DNA from: Marinifilum sp. D714
GTDB taxonomy: Bacteria > Bacteroidota > Bacteroidia > Bacteroidales > Marinifilaceae
Reading direction: 5' to 3'
Assembly: GCF_030851345.1 (NCBI RefSeq)
Contig: NZ_JALPNU010000007.1
Coordinates: 62,001 to 126,000 of the forward strand
DNA length: 64,000 bases
In this document: positions 17,925 to 25,698 of the stretch, in pieces
Layout: every line of letters begins with the position of its first letter
How positions within the stretch are numbered: position 1 is the first letter of the stretch
Made by a program: the position numbers and the translations under genes
The notes under the pieces: generated by a model
The model's database searches: none
Told to the model about the DNA's origin: nothing
What the model saw: only the letters and a program-made list of their open reading frames with translations

Positions 17925-19710
17925 TTTCGATTAATTTTTTAGTGAATACATTGTAAATCTTGTCGCATGAATTGTATCGGTTTTTCTCACACTGAGCATT
18001 GCCGCCACGTTCAACCTGAATTACCATAGAACTATCATACTCACTCATGATACCACCTCTGGCAGTTCCGTTTGTAGTACTTTGAAAAATGCAAAGCCAA
18101 ATCACATTTGGATACTTTTCAATCAAACTCATGAAATCTTCCTGAGTGACGTTTTTTAATTTCCCCCAGCTGTCAATGGCAATAAAATCATATTTCTTGC
18201 AATAGCTTTCCAGCTCTTCGATGCTATTTGAACTACTAACGGCCACATGCTTTTTAGCTTCGGGTGAGATGTAGGAAAGATATTTGCCAAACAATTCAGA
18301 TTCAGGTGACACTTCCAAAGAAAGAAACAACCCGTTTAGTTTTTCCAGAGCAAACAAGTTGATCATCTGGCATAGCAAACGGGTTTTTCCAGCCCCTTTC
18401 TCACCACGAAGCACAATAGCAAATTGCTTTCTTTCATAACCACCCAGAAACTTACCCAGCTGACCTTTTAAAGCTGTGATATGAGAACTCGGTTTCCAAT
18501 CGGCCAGACTGGTAATTGTCTTTTTCTGGGAATGACCCATTAAAGTCAATTGCTTAGTTTTCTGTACTTTCTTGCCCGTAGATTTAGGCTTTTTAGTTTC
18601 TACTTTTTTTTTATTCTTTCCCTCCTTGGCTCTGTTTCTCATTGACTTTGGAACAAGCTTGGAAAGATCAATACCTTCCAGAAGATAATCAGCAGCATCA
18701 CAAGCATATCCATAAGCTTCGATAAGGTTCTTGTCAACATCGCCTTTGGCTTGACTCAACCAGCCTTTTAGGTAGGTAATTCCATTTTGTCTATTGTATT
18801 TTAAACCCAACTCAGAACAAATGATCATAGCACCCATTTCAGCCACCAATTCCTCATTCGGATAATCCAGAGTGGCAGAAATACCCAATTTCCCACGTCC
18901 CAAACGTTTCGGATTCATGGTACTGTGGGTAATCTCATGAAATAGGGTAGAGTAATATTCAGCAACTTTCTTGAATTGCTTGATGTTTACCATGTGGATT
19001 GACTCATTATTAAAATTCAGTGCGCTGTGTGTATAATAGCATCGGTCTGCCTGATCAGTATGAATTTTCGGAACACGTTTCTTTTTTACCAGCTCCCTAA
19101 GAAAGTTCTCAACGTACTGGTTGAACTCATTGTCTTTGAAAAACACCTGTTTGAAAACTGGCTTTTTAATCCCTTCGCAATAATCAATATTGACAGCACG
19201 GTGTAATTTAGGAAGCATCCAGTCCGGTTTGCGAGGTGTTTTGTCTTCCTTGTCCTTGTACATTGGAATGTATGACAAAACAGAAATAACTTTCGATTTA
19301 TTAAGCAGTTTGCCACCCTTTTCTTTAAGAGCTGCCATGGTAATGAAATAAGGGCTTTTCCCTGCATTTCTTTCCATAGTTAGAATGTTTGTACTGTTCT
19401 TGTACAAACGACCAGTGATATTTCTAAACCCACTTAAAACAATACCGGATTCACTAAAAACCAAACCAGCTTTCCAAGGCTTTTCCCACTTGGTAAACAG
19501 GAAAGTTTTAATATCACTGATCAGCTCCAGTTTGAATTTTTCCTTATCATCTTTCCATCCGTCCAGATTGGATTCAAACAAACCTTTCAGAATTTCACTA
19601 GGTTTGAGTTTGTCAAAGACTTTTACTCTTCCTTTCGGTTTTGCTTTTGGAGAACTTGCTTTTTTTCTAACCGATTTCCTTGGTGTACTTTGTAAAATAT
19701 ATCCTAACAT
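17911..19710 (-). CDS. Fusion of ArdC-like zinc-peptidase domain and RadA/RecA-like ATPase
   Basis: 599 aa. The N-terminal half resembles ArdC/DUF1738 proteins: a KPWKAG...NITGRLYKNSTNIL single-strand-DNA-binding part (75-110) and a zincin motif HEITH (258-262) with downstream Glu (EELVAEMGA). After a basic linker (350-400) comes a RecA-fold ATPase: Walker A GEKGAGKT (436-443), Walker B YDFIAID (507-513), and a KNRY motif (576-579) recalling the KNRFG of RadA. ArdC binds single-stranded DNA and counters restriction. The ATPase could drive genome handling or packaging. A stop just before the next gene and a 14-bp overlap tie it to the structural operon. Confidence 0.7.
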   Translation of the reverse strand: MLGYILQSTPRKSVRKKASSPKAKPKGRVKVFDKLKPSEILKGLFESNLDGWKDDKEKFKLELISDIKTFLFTKWEKPWKAGLVFSESGIVLSGFRNITGRLYKNSTNILTMERNAGKSPYFITMAALKEKGGKLLNKSKVISVLSYIPMYKDKEDKTPRKPDWMLPKLHRAVNIDYCEGIKKPVFKQVFFKDNEFNQYVENFLRELVKKKRVPKIHTDQADRCYYTHSALNFNNESIHMVNIKQFKKVAEYYSTLFHEITHSTMNPKRLGRGKLGISATLDYPNEELVAEMGAMIICSELGLKYNRQNGITYLKGWLSQAKGDVDKNLIEAYGYACDAADYLLEGIDLSKLVPKSMRNRAKEGKNKKKVETKKPKSTGKKVQKTKQLTLMGHSQKKTITSLADWKPSSHITALKGQLGKFLGGYERKQFAIVLRGEKGAGKTRLLCQMINLFALEKLNGLFLSLEVSPESELFGKYLSYISPEAKKHVAVSSSNSIEELESYCKKYDFIAIDSWGKLKNVTQEDFMSLIEKYPNVIWLCIFQSTTNGTARGGIMSEYDSSMVIQVERGGNAQCEKNRYNSCDKIYNVFTKKLIENEDK

Positions 19711-19713
19711 GAT

Positions 19714-19962
19714 TTAATTGAATAGTTTGTTAAAGAATCCTTTCTTTTTCGATTCATCCTTTTTGTTATCCTGTTGTTGATCGCTTTCAGCATCGATAGA
19801 GATAACACCGCCTTTTTTGGCATTCAAATCCTTAATCTCAATTGTAGTTTGTTGAGCCGGAAGCTGGTTTTTGGCGTACTTGTAGCCAATGGCCATACCA
19901 AAACCAAGTCCGGTAGTAAAAAGAAGGATTGCTGAAAGAACTGTTATTTTTCGTCTAAGCAT
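19714..19962 (-). CDS. Small single-span membrane protein
   Basis: 82 aa. An N-terminal membrane segment (VLSAILLFTTGLGFGMAIG, about 8-27) is followed by a charged, low-complexity cytosolic or lumenal tail ending KKKGFFNKLFN. Not recognised. It lies 3 bp before the ArdC/RadA fusion gene, within the operon. One of at least eight membrane-anchored small proteins here, as expected if the virion contains a lipid membrane. Confidence 0.6.
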   Translation of the reverse strand: MLRRKITVLSAILLFTTGLGFGMAIGYKYAKNQLPAQQTTIEIKDLNAKKGGVISIDAESDQQQDNKKDESKKKGFFNKLFN

Positions 19963-19967
19963 GATTT

Positions 19968-20186
19968 TTAATTTGATTGTTTAGAAAACTGCTCGCTTGC
20001 TATCCCTATTCCAATGGTTCCGGCAAGCAAGACCAATTGTTTAATAAATTCTATGTTTGCCTTTAGCAATCCGCTCATGATAACGGAAACGACAAGCAAG
20101 AATAGAATTTGTCTTTTGAAGCTGGGGCGTCCCTTCACATCCGTAAAGGTTGAACGAAGCCAGCTTTTCTTTTGGGATTTTTCCAT
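19968..20186 (-). CDS. Small two-span membrane protein, holin-like
   Basis: 72 aa: basic N-terminus (KKSWLRSTFTDVKGRPSFKR), first membrane segment ILFLLVVSVIMSGLL and second LVLLAGTIGIGIA. Size and topology fit a holin; being directly next to the muramidase supports that. The gene lies almost two thirds inside the upstream 105-codon gene, in another frame. Confidence 0.6.
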   Translation of the reverse strand: MEKSQKKSWLRSTFTDVKGRPSFKRQILFLLVVSVIMSGLLKANIEFIKQLVLLAGTIGIGIASEQFSKQSN

Positions 20187-20358
20187 AGTTGAGTCTGTAG
20201 GTTATGATTTTAATATCCGCTTTGATGTCGGCAAGCTCAAGTAACAAGCGTTGCTGAGTTCGATAGTTCTGGATTAATCCGGCAAAGCAAATACAGATCA
20301 GAAATACCAAAACAGTATGCTCCTTAGAGAAAAAGCCCTTTATTTCAGGAGTCGTCAT
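20041..20358 (-). CDS. Small membrane/coiled-coil protein overlapping the holin-like gene
   Basis: 105 aa: one membrane segment near the N-terminus (VLVFLICICFAGLIQNY) and a helical, coiled-coil-like stretch (LLLELADIKADIKIITY). The last 50 residues coincide with the start of the holin-like gene in a different frame (146 bp shared) and look less protein-like. Spanin-like topology is possible; it follows the muramidase by 6 bp. Either this is a true overlapping lysis pair or the 3' end is just read-through to a chance stop. Confidence 0.45.
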   Translation of the reverse strand: MTTPEIKGFFSKEHTVLVFLICICFAGLIQNYRTQQRLLLELADIKADIKIITYRLNYGKIPKEKLASFNLYGCEGTPQLQKTNSILACRFRYHERIAKGKHRIY

Positions 20359-20364
20359 TGGTAT

Positions 20365-20976
20365 TTAGTTTTTAGTCAAAAAAAACAGAGAGATACCAAC
20401 AATGGTCAATAAGCCAAGAGAAACTCCGGCACTGGGTAAATACTCTTTCATGGTATTAAGGCGATTGCTCCACACCTGAGCAAAAGCAGGTTGATTCTGC
20501 GCCTCTTTCTGTAAAAACACCTCCCTGTTTTTATGTAGCAATTGAGCCAAGTTGCTTTGATCATGTTTGGCAATAGCCGCCAAAGATTTTGCACCTATCA
20601 CACCATCCACTAGTAAAGATTCTCCCAATTGATTCAAAATTGCTTGAAGTGTTTTAACAGCTCTGCCTTTACCGGAATTCACTGCATAATCAAAAAGCTG
20701 ATTGGCCAAAGCTTGATCCAAAGCCGAACAATGCAATTTGTCCCAGAACTCACGAGTATAAAAGGTCTTTACATACTCATTTAGCTTTGGAAAAATCTGA
20801 TTGGTTTTGAGAGTGCCGTATCTTCTTTGTTTGTCGATATATGGCCACCCAATCCAAGTTGAATGAAACTTTCTGGAAATACCAGCATAAGTCTCACCAC
20901 CTTTATCTTTTGGATGGTTCGCATAACCGCCTTCTAAAGCACTGGTTATGCCGTATGAAATATTGAATACCGCCAT
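20365..20976 (-). CDS. Membrane-anchored GH108 N-acetylmuramidase (phage lysozyme)
   Basis: 203 aa. Residues 1-165 form a glycosyl hydrolase 108 domain with the catalytic Glu15 in ALEGGYANHPKDKGGETYAGIS-type context, followed by a peptidoglycan-binding-3-like part (LGESLLVDGVIGAKSL). Unusually for a free endolysin there is a C-terminal membrane segment (SLGLLTIVGISLFFL, about 184-200). It cuts the glycan backbone of the cell wall. Membrane attachment suggests a virion entry enzyme or an inner-membrane-tethered lysin. It lies 4 bp after the 176-aa membrane protein gene. Confidence 0.88.
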   Translation of the reverse strand: MAVFNISYGITSALEGGYANHPKDKGGETYAGISRKFHSTWIGWPYIDKQRRYGTLKTNQIFPKLNEYVKTFYTREFWDKLHCSALDQALANQLFDYAVNSGKGRAVKTLQAILNQLGESLLVDGVIGAKSLAAIAKHDQSNLAQLLHKNREVFLQKEAQNQPAFAQVWSNRLNTMKEYLPSAGVSLGLLTIVGISLFFLTKN

Positions 20977-20980
20977 AAGT

Positions 20981-21511
20981 CTAAATAGTTACTCCGATTT
21001 TGGAAAGAATGGCTTTAGCCTTGATCATTTCCTTATTATCTAATTCATTGTAAAGCTCTGCAACCAGTGTTCTTTTTCTTGGCATACCATACTCACGACC
21101 CACCAAAAGCCAATCAGCACTGTTCTTTAAAACAGACAAGTTGCTGTAAATTTGCTCCTCATACGTTCCGGGGTATTCCATAGCATCCAGTAAAGCTTGT
21201 GCAATCCCTTTTGCTGTTGCAATCCCAATGGTAGGAGTGATTCCCACCTTGTTAATTTCCTGATCGATTTGACTTTTTACCTTGGTTTCTGCGGCCTTTC
21301 TTTCCTCTTCACTTTTTGCCCCCGTAAACCAGCTGATTGTATCTTTCATGCCGGAATACATTTTGTATCCCATAAATAGCACACCAGCAAAGAGAGCTAA
21401 GCCCCCAATGTTGACTGCCATTTTTTGGTTCTTGTCAAGGCTTTTGTATTTTTTAGCTCCTGTTTCGGTAACGGTTTTAACAACTGCGGCCTGTGGTAAG
21501 ATTCCTAACAT
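20981..21511 (-). CDS. Single-span membrane protein, probable virion component
   Basis: 176 aa. One membrane segment (MAVNIGGLALFAGVLFMGYKMY, about 31-52), then a helical soluble domain (LVGREYGMPRKRTLVAELYNEL and neighbours). Not recognised. Its ATG overlaps the stop of the 58-aa gene upstream (ATGTTAG), so it is translationally coupled. The short N-terminal tail and single helix resemble membrane proteins of lipid-containing viruses. Confidence 0.65.
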   Translation of the reverse strand: MLGILPQAAVVKTVTETGAKKYKSLDKNQKMAVNIGGLALFAGVLFMGYKMYSGMKDTISWFTGAKSEEERKAAETKVKSQIDQEINKVGITPTIGIATAKGIAQALLDAMEYPGTYEEQIYSNLSVLKNSADWLLVGREYGMPRKRTLVAELYNELDNKEMIKAKAILSKIGVTI

Positions 21512-21681
21512 AACGCACGATATTTATAAGCTGTTTTCAATAGCTTGTTAATGTCCTTTCTTGATTTCTGGAAATGCTCAATAATTCTTAATGACTGATC
21601 ATTTAAGGGCTTTCCGAATGTTTCCAAAAGCTCTTCTTTCTCTTTAGGAGAATATGTTTTTTTCTCTTTTTTATCTGGCAT
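21505..21681 (-). CDS. 58-aa charged protein coupled to the next gene
   Basis: ATG at 21681, TAG at 21505-21507. Lysine/glutamate-rich helical protein (MPDKKEKKTYSPKEKEELL start; HFQKSRKDINKLL near the end). It fills the gap between the 117-aa and 176-aa genes, 3 bp after the former and overlapping the start of the latter by 7 bp, so the operon is continuous through here. Function unknown; perhaps a scaffolding or chaperone-like peptide. Confidence 0.6.
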   Translation of the reverse strand: MPDKKEKKTYSPKEKEELLETFGKPLNDQSLRIIEHFQKSRKDINKLLKTAYKYRALC

Positions 21682-21684
21682 GGT

Positions 21685-22038
21685 TTAAGCGTTTTTAATA
21701 ACTACAGTGTTGTATTCTTTCAAGGCTTGCAAGTCTCTGTCTTCATGCTGAGAAATAAGGAACAAACCTTGATGCTTTTCAATTTGAGTAGCCAATAATT
21801 CAACATCGAAAATGGCTTCTTCTAAAATTCCGTTGATCTCTAAACTTTCATCCATCTTTAGAGGGTATCCAATCTTACTTGAATCACGGTGATAGATGTA
21901 GGCAATATCATTTGTGGAGTTGGTAATGATCAAAGATTTTGAAGCAGGAACACTTACCTCTTTTCGTCGTCCGGTTTCAATAATCTTTTGAATATCATCG
22001 AATAATCTTATCATGTTTTTAATGGATTTGGTAATCAA
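21685..22038 (-). CDS. Small beta-rich protein of the structural operon
   Basis: 117 aa. A short amphipathic N-terminal helix (IRLFDDIQKIIETG) is followed by beta-rich sequence (SLIITNSTNDIAYIYHRD). No membrane segment. It is the first gene after the terminator at 22.04-22.09 kb and so the first of the less expressed half of the operon. A minor capsid, penton-base or cement role is possible but unsupported by any motif. Confidence 0.55.
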   Translation of the reverse strand: MITKSIKNMIRLFDDIQKIIETGRRKEVSVPASKSLIITNSTNDIAYIYHRDSSKIGYPLKMDESLEINGILEEAIFDVELLATQIEKHQGLFLISQHEDRDLQALKEYNTVVIKNA

Positions 22039-22041
22039 ACA

Positions 22042-22086
22042 AAAAGCCCCTTTTGTAAGCTGAACCAGCAGACAAAAGGAGCTTTT
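22042..22086 (-). terminator. Intra-operon terminator after the capsid-candidate genes
   Basis: Minus-strand stem AAAAGCTCCTTTTGT / ACAAAAGGGGCTTTT (one G-U pair) with a 16-nt loop, followed by TTGTTTG. It separates the two small capsid candidates from the membrane/lysis genes and would give the upstream genes a higher transcript dose. Confidence 0.7.
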
Positions 22087-22113
22087 ACAATCAATTACAA
22101 GTGAGTTACAGTT

Positions 22114-22443
22114 CTATTTCTTACATGTGAAAACCAAAGCCCCTTGAACATCAGTACCAGCAGTAAAAGAAGTTACTACCCGTACCGAGTTGTTTACGAT
22201 TGGTTGGTTCATTGAAATTTCCTCACGGCCAGTACCGATCTTGTAATATTCCAAAGGAACTGAGTCAATAAAAGTTTCCTTACCGTCGTGGCTTCTTATT
22301 TCAACATCCATATTATTTGCCCCATGAGCGCCCACAAAAGAAACACCAATGATTTCGGTGTAGTCTTCGAAGGACACTACCTCATTGGAGGTAGTATCTG
22401 GGTCTGCGGCTTGCTTGTTGATGTTGTAAACAAACCTGCGCAT
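22114..22443 (-). CDS. Candidate small capsid protein
   Basis: 109 aa, beta-rich with almost no basic patches: VSFEDYTEIIGVSFVG..., a middle strand DSVPLEYYKI and the end VQGALVFTCKK. It looks like a single jelly-roll-sized domain. Its start overlaps the stop of the 193-aa gene by one base, and a terminator follows directly, the position of abundantly made virion proteins. I recognise no family. Confidence 0.55.
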   Translation of the reverse strand: MRRFVYNINKQAADPDTTSNEVVSFEDYTEIIGVSFVGAHGANNMDVEIRSHDGKETFIDSVPLEYYKIGTGREEISMNQPIVNNSVRVVTSFTAGTDVQGALVFTCKK

Positions 22444-23024
22444 TATCCTCTATTTTCCGAAATTTTGTAACCAACAAATGCAACTTCAATTGCACAATTT
22501 CCGGCAGCATCCAAGATGTTCAGCTCAGGGTTAATCACTTGTGAAGGAGGAATAACAAATGGGCTAACATGGTAAGCCATTTGCTCCGGTTTATCATCTC
22601 CGGCAACTTCCGGTGACATGTGACGAAGCAAAGCTTTCATTTTCTCTTCGCCACCAACTTTGATAGACAATTCAGAGTTGAACAATGCACCATCAGCCTG
22701 AGAGCCGATAGAGAATTCCTGCTTGCTCATTTCGCTTTCATTGGCCAATGGAGCGCCAAAAGAAGTAGTGGAAATTAAGATTCCGGTAACAAGGAAAGCA
22801 GTGCCGCTTGTTAATTTTGCAGAATCAATGTTACGAACACCGTCTTTTTCTGCATCCTGTGGCTTAATCAGTTGTTGGATTCCCGATTTGCCGGAAAGCT
22901 CCTTTCTCAACCATAACATGTCTTTTTCAATGCGAGCGTTTGCCACATTGAAATTTACTTTTTGGTTTTCTTTGGCGATCATTCTAACCGCTTTCTTTTC
23001 TTCTAATGCTTTAATTAATTGCAT
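22443..23024 (-). CDS. Candidate major capsid protein
   Basis: 193 aa. N-terminal amphipathic helical region (1-55, KALEEKKAVRMIAKENQKV), then beta-rich sequence (GTAFLVTGILISTTSFGAPL, AYHVSPFVIPPSQVINPELNIL) and a final strand IEVAFVGYKIS typical of capsid C-termini. The size is well below HK97-fold or usual double jelly-roll capsid proteins, so it may form single jelly-roll capsomers with the 109-aa protein. It sits centrally in the structural operon right before a terminator. This is inference from context and composition. Confidence 0.5.
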   Translation of the reverse strand: MQLIKALEEKKAVRMIAKENQKVNFNVANARIEKDMLWLRKELSGKSGIQQLIKPQDAEKDGVRNIDSAKLTSGTAFLVTGILISTTSFGAPLANESEMSKQEFSIGSQADGALFNSELSIKVGGEEKMKALLRHMSPEVAGDDKPEQMAYHVSPFVIPPSQVINPELNILDAAGNCAIEVAFVGYKISENRG

Positions 23025-23078
23025 GATATAGGTTTTAAATATTATTTACCGATTTAATTTGTATGTTGGAGGTAAAAC

Positions 23079-23564
23079 TTAGTTTACCTCAGTTGAAACA
23101 ACTTCCTGAACCTCGTCGTCATCGTATTCCACAAAATCATCTTTGATTTCAGGATCACGTAAAGCGGCCAAGGCGTTTACTTCATATTCATTTTCTTCCA
23201 ACTCCATTTCCTCGTCGTAAATGTCACCTTCCAGTGCGGCCATAGCAGTAGTGCCATGAAGAGCCGGAATAAAACCTTTGTCCTCACCTTTGGCAAAAGG
23301 AGTCATTGCAGAAAGAACACCAGCAGTAGCAAAACCAGCTGCAATACTTTTGTAGTTGTTAGGAAGTTTTAAAGCACCTGCAATACCAACACCAGCGATA
23401 CCAGCACCTAAGGCAACTTCTTTCAGTTTTTTCTTTTTCGGGTCGGTTTCCTCGTTCACTTTTAAAGCCTTTTTTCCTGCTACAGCTACCATTCTACCAG
23501 CCATAACACCACCCACGGTTTTAGCGGTTTCGATTAAAACCGCAGTAGTTTGATTTTTTCTCAT
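23079..23564 (-). CDS. Glycine/alanine-rich membrane protein with acidic tail
   Basis: 161 aa. Two weakly hydrophobic small-residue segments (VALGAGIAGVGIAGAL and SIAAGFATAGVLSAM) separated by basic KKKKLK, then a C-terminal acidic tail (EEMELEENEYEVNAL...). Such Gly/Ala-rich helices are common in internal-membrane proteins of icosahedral lipid-containing phages. Start overlaps the stop of the transglutaminase-fold gene by one base. Confidence 0.6.
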   Translation of the reverse strand: MRKNQTTAVLIETAKTVGGVMAGRMVAVAGKKALKVNEETDPKKKKLKEVALGAGIAGVGIAGALKLPNNYKSIAAGFATAGVLSAMTPFAKGEDKGFIPALHGTTAMAALEGDIYDEEMELEENEYEVNALAALRDPEIKDDFVEYDDDEVQEVVSTEVN

Positions 23565-25696
23565 TACTTACTTTTTTTAGAATTATTCCTGTTATTCTGA
23601 TTAGCACCCCAAAGCAGACCCCCACCAATAAGAACCATTGCACCAATGGCAAGAGGACTCATGCCGGCCTTGTTTACCTTTTGATCCATGTACTGAGCAC
23701 TTGTGCTTGTTGGATTGGAGCCTGAACTTGGTACAAGAGGACTGTTTTGATCCGGTGACCTGTGTTCTACAACTGGTAAAGGCGAATTGCTCCCAGACCC
23801 TTTGTGTTTTCCGTACTCTTTGTTGAAAATCACCAGATTGTTTTCAGCCTTTTGTTTTTTCTGAATCAGTCTGGCTTTTTTTTCTGGATCAGTTTCATTT
23901 TCAATTCGCTCAGAAAGGTTTTCAATCCGTTTCTTTTTCAGCTTAGTGATAATGTCACCAAGTCCAAGCGAGCTTAAAAGTTTCAGAATCGGCTTAAGAA
24001 TCAGCATTGCTTTTGCAAGTATGCCTTTAGAAGCACCAGCTGCAACAACAGGAGCAACGCCCAATTCACCTTTTAACTGAACCTGCTTAGCAATATCCTT
24101 GTGTACCATTTTTAGGAATTCCAGACGTTCCTTTTCAAACTTTGACATTTTCTTAGGTGTGTGCTTTTGCTGAGCAAGCAACAATCTGCGGCGTTTTTCT
24201 GCGGCAGCTCTTCTACGTCTTCTACGTCTGCGGCGTCTACGTCCGTCTAATTCTCCCAAATTGCCATGTAAAGACATACTAGGTAAATCAGCTTTTTTGG
24301 CAGCCTTTTGCCAAGCAGAAGCAAGAACCTTTCTAAGTTTACTTTCCCGACCACCTAAGAAGCGGTATTTCTTGGCAAATTTGGCATAAGCACGTTTTGA
24401 TTTCTCCCAAGCACTTTTCTCAATTCCCAACTGTTCAGCCTGAGCTAAAGTCAAAAGGCCATAGCCCATTTTTAGAGCAAGGTTGTTGGCATTTTTAGAG
24501 ATTCTGGAACGAAGTACGGCACGAATGGCAATGTTGATCGGGTTGATTTTCATCATGAACTTTCCGATTTTCTTCAACTTCTTTCTAGCCCAGCGTCCTA
24601 AGTTGCGAACACCCTTCTTGATTGCCTTAAAACCTTTCTTGATTTTACGACGAAGCTTTTTGAAGAGTCCTTCCAGAGTACCCAGCAAGCCAACCGTGTT
24701 TCCTTCTTGATCAACAATACCATTCAAAGGAGAGAGGTTTGCAGTTTCCCAACCGGAACCATCCTCTAGCTTGATGATGATACCGTCCAAGCTTTCTCCA
24801 TAGAGAAGAGCATTTAAAGCACTTTGCATGTGCTTCCAGTAGGAAAGACCAAAGCCCAGAGCATGAAACTTTTCCGGCTCTTTTTGGTATTCGCTTAAAG
24901 TGGTTGATAGCTGAGCAATTCCCATTTTTTTCAGGGCATTTTCTTCCTGTTGCAGTAAGGCAGAACCCATACCGTTAAGCTCTTCAGTACTGTCAATCGC
25001 TTCAATTTCGGCGTCGTATTGTTCGGCGCTATTGTAAAGCGACTGCAAAGCGCCCAAGCCTTCAACGGTATCTGGGGTAGCTCCGTAACCTGCTAAAGTT
25101 TCAATTTGCATTTGCGTATCTTTTTTAGATGTGTATTGAGCTTCACAATTGAAGCGATGTAACACGGTATCAATGCAAACATGATCAGAAACGATGTACA
25201 CATGTGAAAAAGGCTTGCCCTCGTATCCAGCGATTCTGATAGTAAAAGGAATTCCCAAGCAGTAAAGAAGGGAACCAATGAAAATACTATGGTCGTCACA
25301 ATCAGAAGGAGTATTTGGTTTTACCCTGTTCAGCCAAATTCGAGCAGGAGTGCTTAGTTGTTCAACACCCTTTTTGTCGTTTTTGTACTGGATGTGATTG
25401 AATACAAAATCCCAGATAGCCTTAAGAGTTTGAAATCGGGTTGCTTTTTGAAGAAAAGCCGCCAAATCTTTAACCTGTGCATGGTGGTTTTTGATGATTT
25501 CACACATGATTCTAACGGTATCTTCTACGCCGCCCTCAGTAAAAGAGCTGGTAAAACTTACCGATTTAGTATCAATCAAGTGAGAAAACTCAATACCAGA
25601 CTTAACAGATCTAACCCCTTGTCCTATCTCTTCACCCTTAGAAGTTCGGAAAACTACGCCTCTCTGTGGATTATATGATTTAAAGACGGTTTCCAT
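23564..25696 (-). CDS. Transglutaminase-fold virion protein with 11-Arg run and C-terminal membrane anchor
   Basis: 710 aa. Residues about 85-185 form a transglutaminase-like cysteine-protease fold with a complete triad: Cys133 (SDCDDHS), His165 (FSHVYIV), Asp176 (CIDTVL). Then come very basic amphipathic helices (345-385), an uninterrupted run of eleven arginines (486-496), a proline/serine-rich linker (635-670) and a single membrane segment (IGAMVLIGGGLLWGA, 683-698). This could anchor in a viral membrane, bind genome nucleic acid through the Arg run and cross-link or cleave peptide bonds. It overlaps its downstream neighbour by one base and lies 2 bp after the 190-aa gene. Confidence 0.75.
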   Translation of the reverse strand: METVFKSYNPQRGVVFRTSKGEEIGQGVRSVKSGIEFSHLIDTKSVSFTSSFTEGGVEDTVRIMCEIIKNHHAQVKDLAAFLQKATRFQTLKAIWDFVFNHIQYKNDKKGVEQLSTPARIWLNRVKPNTPSDCDDHSIFIGSLLYCLGIPFTIRIAGYEGKPFSHVYIVSDHVCIDTVLHRFNCEAQYTSKKDTQMQIETLAGYGATPDTVEGLGALQSLYNSAEQYDAEIEAIDSTEELNGMGSALLQQEENALKKMGIAQLSTTLSEYQKEPEKFHALGFGLSYWKHMQSALNALLYGESLDGIIIKLEDGSGWETANLSPLNGIVDQEGNTVGLLGTLEGLFKKLRRKIKKGFKAIKKGVRNLGRWARKKLKKIGKFMMKINPINIAIRAVLRSRISKNANNLALKMGYGLLTLAQAEQLGIEKSAWEKSKRAYAKFAKKYRFLGGRESKLRKVLASAWQKAAKKADLPSMSLHGNLGELDGRRRRRRRRRRRAAAEKRRRLLLAQQKHTPKKMSKFEKERLEFLKMVHKDIAKQVQLKGELGVAPVVAAGASKGILAKAMLILKPILKLLSSLGLGDIITKLKKKRIENLSERIENETDPEKKARLIQKKQKAENNLVIFNKEYGKHKGSGSNSPLPVVEHRSPDQNSPLVPSSGSNPTSTSAQYMDQKVNKAGMSPLAIGAMVLIGGGLLWGANQNNRNNSKKSK

Positions 25697-25698
25697 AC

